Below, piece after piece: positions 59,792 to 64,000 of a stretch of 64,000 nucleotides of DNA. The position numbers and the translations under genes are program-made. The notes under the pieces were generated by a model. The model did not search any database. It was not told where the DNA came from and worked only from the letters and a program-made list of their open reading frames with translations. How positions within the stretch are numbered: the stretch's first letter is position 1; every line of letters starts with the position of its first letter. Source of the DNA: Candidatus Cetobacterium colombiensis (GTDB taxonomy: Bacteria > Fusobacteriota > Fusobacteriia > Fusobacteriales > Fusobacteriaceae); assembly GCF_033962415.1 (NCBI RefSeq), contig NZ_JAVIKH010000001.1, positions 264,722 through 328,721 on the forward strand. The letters are read 5' to 3'.

Positions 59792-60817
59792 ATGAATACA
59801 TCTAATACTTTTATTTCAGTCTTATCTGATAAAAATATTATTGGAGTTATGTCCTCTTCTATTTCTATCATGATACTCGGATTTTACCTTGGAAAAAAAA
59901 ATAAGCTCAGCAGCTCCTTTTCTGTTCCTTTAGGTGAAATTATATTAACTCTATCTATTCCAGCTTTATCTTTCAATGCTTTTATGAAAGATTTTGACAA
60001 ACAAACTTTTTCAACAGGAATAAATATTCTTGTTTGGAGTTTTGTTATTCATCTATTTTTTATGATTAGTGGAAGTTTATTTTACAAAAATCTAAATTTA
60101 GAAAAACAATTAACATTAAAAATAATGTCTGTTTTTGGAGGAATAACTGTTTTTGGAATTCCTATAGCACAAGCGTTATATGGAGATCTAGGAATTATTT
60201 ATTCCTCTATTTTTTCTATTCCGTACAGAGTTCTACTATATTCTTATGGCTTCATTAAAATGTCAGGTATAAAAATAGATAAAAAAAATATAAAAGCAAT
60301 GTTTTTAAACCCTGTAATTTTGGCAACCTTTATAGGTCTTACAATTTGGATTTTTCAAGAAATATTACCTCAAGTAAACATAAATGGACAAAATTATGCA
60401 ATTTTTAGAATTGATAAAACAGCTTTTTGGTTATATAAACCTTTAGCTTTCCTTGCAGGTTTATGTTCTCCTTTAGCTTGGTTGGCTGCGGGACTAAAAC
60501 TTTCAGAACTATCTATTAAAGAATCTTTAAGAATTAATATAGCTTGGCAGTTTTCTATTGTAAAAACAATTCTTATACCTCTTTTTACTTTGGCCATTAT
60601 TTTTATTACTAATTTTTTTGGAATTTTAGAACTTTCTAAAGTTAGTTTAGGTGTAGTTACTATTATGATGGCTACTCCTACAGCATCTGTAGTTATAGCT
60701 TATTCTTTAAAATATAATAAAGAACCTTTAATTACTTCTAGTTGTTCTCTTCTTTCAACAATTTTTAGTTTAATCACAATTCCAATTTTAATTGCATTTT
60801 TACAAATTTTTAACTAA
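59792..60817 (+). CDS. AEC-family (auxin efflux carrier-like) transporter
   Basis: This 341-aa membrane protein has about ten hydrophobic helices. Typical of the AEC family are GEIILTLSIPALSFNAFMKDF in helix 2, GGITVFGIPIAQALYGDLGI in the middle and VTIMMATPTASVVIAYSLKYN (quoted in part) in the second half. Relatives transport malate, malonate or other organic acids. GGGAGTG precedes the ATG. Probably cotranscribed with ybaK. Confidence 0.9.
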   Translation: MNTSNTFISVLSDKNIIGVMSSSISIMILGFYLGKKNKLSSSFSVPLGEIILTLSIPALSFNAFMKDFDKQTFSTGINILVWSFVIHLFFMISGSLFYKNLNLEKQLTLKIMSVFGGITVFGIPIAQALYGDLGIIYSSIFSIPYRVLLYSYGFIKMSGIKIDKKNIKAMFLNPVILATFIGLTIWIFQEILPQVNINGQNYAIFRIDKTAFWLYKPLAFLAGLCSPLAWLAAGLKLSELSIKESLRINIAWQFSIVKTILIPLFTLAIIFITNFFGILELSKVSLGVVTIMMATPTASVVIAYSLKYNKEPLITSSCSLLSTIFSLITIPILIAFLQIFN

Positions 60818-60836
60818 ACTGAGATATTCTCAGTTT
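60816..60836 (+). terminator. Terminator after the AEC gene
   Basis: AAACTGAGA / TCTCAGTTT stem with a TAT loop, followed by T residues. Confidence 0.9.
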
Positions 60837-60954
60837 TTTTATTGTCCGCTAGTATTGTATAGATTATTTTTATATTTTTTGGCCTCTTATGCTGTAAAAA
60901 AAATAAAAAAGTGATAGAATTAGTAATATCATTCTTTGTGAGGTGAAATAATAA

Positions 60955-61731
60955 ATGTATACTAAATTTTTTCTTAATTTTATAGTGATTTTAGGATTTT
61001 CTATTTACAAATATATTTTTCCATCATCTTTTTTTATTAATTTTTTATTCTTTATATACTTTTTTATAATTTTATATTATTTTTTTATATTTAAAAAAGA
61101 TATTTTATTAAAAAAAATAATTAATTTTATTGTCTTACTCTCATTTTTTATTTTTACTATCGGATTAACAACTATAATTTTAGATATAAAAAATAATAAG
61201 ACCATCGAAGTTAAAAATGATTATGTTATTATTTTAGGAGCTGGTTTAAAGGGTGATAAGCCTAAAAGTGTTTTAAAATACCGATTGAATAAAGCTTTAG
61301 AATATTATAAAAAATATCCCAATACTATTTTCATTGTTTCAGGAGGTCAAGGAAAAGATGAGATTATATCTGAAAGTGAAGCTATGAAAAATTATCTAGT
61401 TTTAAATCATATTCCTGCTAAGCAAATTATCAAAGAAAATAAATCTAAAACAACTTTAGAAAATCTTTTATTTTCTAAAAAATTGATACCTTTAAATATC
61501 AAAAATATTGGTGTTATAAGTAATGATTTTCATTTATATAGAGTTAAATTTTTAGCAAAAACTATTAATTTTAATATAAATCCAATTTATGCTAAAACTC
61601 CTTTTATTAGTCTCTTTAGTTTATATACTCGGGAAACTATCGCTGTTATATATTACTACATTAAAAATTTAAATATATTTAAAAATACAAAAACACCACT
61701 AAATTTAAATTTAGTGGTGTTTATACTTTAA
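60955..61731 (+). CDS. DUF218 (YdcF/SanA/ElyC)-family membrane protein
   Basis: This 258-aa protein has three Phe/Ile-rich N-terminal membrane helices (about residues 5-82) and a DUF218 domain: DYVIILGAGLKGDKPKSVLKYRL, IFIVSGGQGKDEIISESEAM and SNDFHLYRVKFLAKTI. Relatives such as ElyC and SanA affect envelope or peptidoglycan precursor metabolism. GAGGTGA precedes the ATG. The last dozen residues (TKTPLNLNLVVFIL) are encoded by a 32-base palindrome that is the terminator of the facing tRNA-Arg gene, so the native end may have shifted. Confidence 0.85.
   Translation: MYTKFFLNFIVILGFSIYKYIFPSSFFINFLFFIYFFIILYYFFIFKKDILLKKIINFIVLLSFFIFTIGLTTIILDIKNNKTIEVKNDYVIILGAGLKGDKPKSVLKYRLNKALEYYKKYPNTIFIVSGGQGKDEIISESEAMKNYLVLNHIPAKQIIKENKSKTTLENLLFSKKLIPLNIKNIGVISNDFHLYRVKFLAKTINFNINPIYAKTPFISLFSLYTRETIAVIYYYIKNLNIFKNTKTPLNLNLVVFIL
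61691..61722. terminator. Perfect 32-base palindrome, terminator of tRNA-Arg, inside a coding sequence
   Basis: AAACACCACTAAATTT followed directly by its complement AAATTTAGTGGTGTTT. On the minus strand it follows the tRNA-Arg gene and is followed by TTTTTGTATTTTT. On the plus strand it lies within the last codons of the DUF218 gene. Confidence 0.85.
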
Positions 61732-61736
61732 TTTCA

Positions 61737-61813
61737 TGGCGCCCCCAACAGGGATCGAACCCATAACCCTCTGATCCGAAGTCAGATGCTCTATCCAATT
61801 GAGCTATGGAGGC
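61737..61813 (-). tRNA. tRNA-Arg (anticodon UCG)
   Basis: 77 bases with encoded CCA; acceptor GCCTCCA/TGGGGGC; discriminator G; anticodon loop CTTCGGA; T-arm GGTTCGATCC. Confidence 0.93.
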
Positions 61814-61824
61814 TTACCTATGAA

Positions 61825-61853
61825 ATTCTACCGTATTTTTTTATTTTAGTCAA
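61825..61853 (-). promoter_or_regulatory. Promoter of tRNA-Arg
   Basis: On the minus strand TTGACT (61848-61853) and TAGAAT (61825-61830) with a 17-base spacer, just upstream of the tRNA gene. Confidence 0.8.
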
Positions 61854-61863
61854 CTAATTTTTC

Positions 61864-63255
61864 TTAATCCCAGCACTCTACTCTTTCTTCAAATGGCATA
61901 TCTATATCATTTTTATTAAAACTCGGATCTAGACCATTTTCTTTTTGATTACTGTAATCCTTAAGAGCTTCAAAAGCAACTTTTCCTAATAAGAATATTG
62001 CAATTAAATTTAAAACAGCCATTAGTCCCATAAATAAATCTGCCATATTCCAAACTAAAGCTAGTTCTCCTATAGATCCAAACATTACCATTCCGATTAC
62101 TCCAAATCTATATAAATTTAACCACATTTTATTAGGTGTTAAGAATTCGATATTTGTTTCTCCATAATAATAATTTCCAATAATTGAACTAAATGCAAAA
62201 AGTAATATACAAAGAGCTATAAATACATTACCCCATCCTCCTACTTGTGAGCTTAAAGCATTTTGAGTTAACTGTATTCCAGTTAATCCTTCTGTTTTAT
62301 GCGCTCCTGAAATTAATACCATAAATGCTGTACATGAACAAATTAATATTGTATCTGTAAATACTCCTAAAGTTTGTACAAATCCCTGTTTTACAGGATG
62401 TGATGTTTCTGCTGCTGCTGCTGCATTAGGTGCAGATCCCATTCCTGCTTCATTTGAAAACAATCCTCTTTTTACTCCAGTCATTATAGCGGCTCCAATT
62501 CCTCCACCAACTGCTTGTCTTATACCAAAAGCATTTTCTATTATGTCTCTAAATACTTCTGGAACCATACTTATATTCGTAATAATTACATACATTGAAA
62601 CTAATATATATAATGTAGCCATCACTGGAACTACCGCAGCACTAAAGTTTGCAATTCTTTGAACTCCACCAAATATTATAGCACCAGTAGCAATTGCTAA
62701 TGCAACACCTATAATTGTTCTATCTAGCTTAAACGCTTCATGAAAAGCTAATGAAATTGTATTAGATTGAACCGAGTTAAAAATTAAACCAAAAGTTATT
62801 GAAATTAAAATTGAAAAGGCTACTCCCATCCATCTTTTATTTAAGGCCTTTTCCATATAATAAGCAGGGCCACCTCTAAAAGCTTCACCATCTTTAACTT
62901 TATAAATTTGAGCTAATGTACTTTCTACAAAACTAGAAGCTCCTCCTATTATTGCAATTAACCACATCCAAAATATTGCTCCTGGTCCTCCTGACGCTAT
63001 TGCTATTGCAACACCCGCTAAATTTCCTGTTCCTACCCTTGAAGCTGTACTAATACAAAATGCTTTAAATGAAGATACTCCACCTTTATGCCCAACACTA
63101 TCACCAAGTATCTTTATCATTTGAACAAAATATCTTATTTGTACAAATTTTGTTTTTAAAGTAAAATATGTTCCAATAAATAATAACATTGCTATAAGAA
63201 CATACCCCCATAGAATATCATTTAAAAAATTTACAGATGAATTTATTATATCCAT
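61864..63255 (-). CDS. Sodium:alanine/glycine symporter (AGCS family)
   Basis: This 463-aa membrane protein has about 11 helices. Family landmarks: LRTKFVQIRYF-like (TLKTKFVQIRYFVQM), FKAFCISTASRVGTGNLAGVAIAI (quoted in part) which forms Na+/substrate sites, GGPGAIFWMWLIAIIG, FRGGPAYYMEKAL and RGLFSNEAGMGSAPNAAAAA. It imports alanine or glycine with Na+. GGGGGA precedes the ATG. Monocistronic by position. Confidence 0.95.
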   Translation of the reverse strand: MDIINSSVNFLNDILWGYVLIAMLLFIGTYFTLKTKFVQIRYFVQMIKILGDSVGHKGGVSSFKAFCISTASRVGTGNLAGVAIAIASGGPGAIFWMWLIAIIGGASSFVESTLAQIYKVKDGEAFRGGPAYYMEKALNKRWMGVAFSILISITFGLIFNSVQSNTISLAFHEAFKLDRTIIGVALAIATGAIIFGGVQRIANFSAAVVPVMATLYILVSMYVIITNISMVPEVFRDIIENAFGIRQAVGGGIGAAIMTGVKRGLFSNEAGMGSAPNAAAAAETSHPVKQGFVQTLGVFTDTILICSCTAFMVLISGAHKTEGLTGIQLTQNALSSQVGGWGNVFIALCILLFAFSSIIGNYYYGETNIEFLTPNKMWLNLYRFGVIGMVMFGSIGELALVWNMADLFMGLMAVLNLIAIFLLGKVAFEALKDYSNQKENGLDPSFNKNDIDMPFEERVECWD

Positions 63256-63352
63256 TTATCCCCCTTTTCATTTTTAATATGAAACTATTTTATCATATAT
63301 AAAGTAAAATGAAAAATATATTTTTTTAATCCTTTTGATTTTGTATAAAAAA

Positions 63353-63371
63353 AAGGAGCTTAATGCTCCTT
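63353..63371 (-). terminator. Terminator after the cold-shock gene
   Basis: AAGGAGC / GCTCCTT stem with a TTAAT loop; eight or more T residues follow on the minus strand. Confidence 0.88.
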
Positions 63372-63377
63372 AGTTAA

Positions 63378-63578
63378 TTACTTTGCAACTACGATGTTTG
63401 TAGCTTGAGGTCCTTTAGCTCCCTCAGTTACATCAAAAGTTACTTCTTCTCCCTCGTTAAGAGTTTTGAATCCATCCTTTTGAATTTGAGAGAAGTGTGC
63501 GAAAACGTCCTTTCCATCTTCACCAGTGATGAATCCGAATCCTTTCTCTTGGTTGAACCATTTAACTGTACCTTTCAT
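63378..63578 (-). CDS. csp: Cold-shock domain protein (CspA family)
   Basis: This 66-aa single cold-shock domain begins [19 protein letters not shown], holding RNP1 (KGFGFI), followed by RNP2 (VFAHFSQI) and the C-terminal [12 protein letters not shown]. It binds single-stranded RNA and DNA and loosens RNA structure. A GGAGGTATC-type site precedes the ATG. The promoter lies about 130 bases upstream, so the mRNA has a long leader like those of temperature-responsive csp genes. Codon usage is notably richer in C than neighbouring genes, fitting high expression. Confidence 0.96.
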   Translation of the reverse strand: MKGTVKWFNQEKGFGFITGEDGKDVFAHFSQIQKDGFKTLNEGEEVTFDVTEGAKGPQATNIVVAK

Positions 63579-63711
63579 TTGATACCTCCATAAAAAATTT
63601 TGATTTCATGTAATAAATCTCCATTCAATCCAACTAATATAAGGTACCTATGTAAAGACCTTTAAATATTAAATACTAGAATTTCTTTCAATTTATACAT
63701 CATTTAAACAC

Positions 63712-63740
63712 AGTATACACTATTTAAATGATCATGTCAA
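63712..63740 (-). promoter_or_regulatory. Strong promoter of the cold-shock gene with overlapping dyad
   Basis: On the minus strand TTGACA (63735-63740) and TATACT (63712-63717) are 17 bases apart, near the consensus. A perfect 10-bp inverted repeat ATCATTTAAA / TTTAAATGAT (63699-63732) flanks the -10. The leader from about 63705 to 63579 is about 127 bases. Confidence 0.85.
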
Positions 63741-63787
63741 ATTTTTTCTGTCATTCCATATAGTTTAAATTACAAAAAATAAAAAAA

Positions 63788-63863
63788 TGGCGCTTCTTGC
63801 TGGGCTCGAACCAGCGACAACACGATTAACAGTCGTGCGCTCTACCAACTGAGCTAAAGAAGC
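63788..63863 (-). tRNA. tRNA-Asn (anticodon GUU)
   Basis: 76 bases with encoded CCA; acceptor GCTTCTT/AAGAAGC; discriminator G; anticodon loop CTGTTAA. It directly follows 5S rRNA, so it is the distal gene of an rRNA operon. Confidence 0.94.
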
Positions 63864-63875
63864 ACTTTTTTAAGA

Positions 63876-63990
63876 TTGGCAACTTCCTATCCTCCCAGGG
63901 GGCTGCCCCCCAAGTACTTTCAGCGTTTATGGGCTTAACTTCCAGGTTCGAAATGTTACTGGGTGTACCTCCATAGCTATCGTTGCCAAT
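63876..63990 (-). rRNA. rrf: 5S ribosomal RNA
   Basis: On the minus strand the sequence contains the conserved CCCAGTAACATTTCGAACC and GGAAGTTAAGCCC loops, CTGAAAGTACTTGGGGG, and terminal helix TTGGCAAC/GTTGCCAA. It is about 115 bases. The end bases are approximate. The 23S and 16S genes would lie to the right, outside the window. Confidence 0.95.
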
Positions 63991-64000
63991 CAATATTTAT

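Noticed and set aside
1..64000. CRISPR arrays and insertion sequences
   Set aside because: No regularly spaced direct repeats of 25-40 bases, and no transposase-like coding sequence, were seen on either strand.

Overview
The window is very AT-rich DNA from an anaerobic, diderm (outer-membrane) bacterium. The gene set fits a member of the Fusobacteriota, most plausibly Cetobacterium or a close relative. It includes oxygen-independent B12 synthesis, a B12-dependent glycerol/diol dehydratase, lipoproteins, a TolC-type efflux system and strong GGAGG ribosome binding sites. The genus is inferred from gene content and base composition only.

Layout. Positions 1-10154 (minus strand) are a tightly packed, overlapping anaerobic cobalamin operon (cbiP-cbiB-cobD-cbiA-cbiC-cbiD-cbiE-cbiT-cbiL-cbiF-cbiG). 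It is led by a consensus promoter and a cobalamin riboswitch (10262-10493). A 512-aa unrecognised helical protein follows (10655-12193). Positions 12237-19761 form a glycerol-to-1,3-propanediol module. A GlcG-like protein, the three dehydratase subunits, the two-part reactivase and a PocR/AraC regulator lie on the minus strand, and 1,3-propanediol dehydrogenase diverges on the plus strand. The B12 made by the first operon is the dehydratase cofactor. The two divergent promoters are mirror images, each with a pair of GGTA half-sites spaced as expected for an AraC-family activator. No microcompartment genes or encapsulation peptide were seen.

Positions 19792-25914 hold envelope and transport genes (glycine-zipper lipoprotein, small membrane protein, MATE, Ca/Na antiporter, an alpha/beta hydrolase lacking a normal start codon, YczE-type membrane protein) and thiE. 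A six-tRNA cluster (25952-26451) precedes glmS, which carries a glmS ribozyme in its leader. Positions 29418-38338 are the most unusual part: three GH18 chitinase-like proteins, a coiled-coil protein and a patatin-like phospholipase. None has a recognisable signal peptide. The three chitinases share an N-terminal helical module plus an Ig-like module ahead of their catalytic domains, suggesting a common non-classical export or assembly route.

Positions 38423-52304 contain a second tRNA cluster (with an identical copy of tRNA-Met), xth, transporters, a nucleoside hydrolase, a DUF1846 protein, coaBC and a tripartite EmrAB/TolC-like efflux operon. At 51600-52595 a phage-repressor-like S24 regulator faces a 43-aa ORF across three 18-bp operators that overlie both divergent promoters. 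The remainder holds glutaminase, a second MATE and second GltS, a YbaK deacylase, an AEC transporter, a DUF218 protein whose end is encoded by a terminator hairpin, an AGCS symporter and a cold-shock gene with a long leader. It ends with tRNA-Asn and 5S rRNA, the tail of an rRNA operon that continues beyond the right edge.
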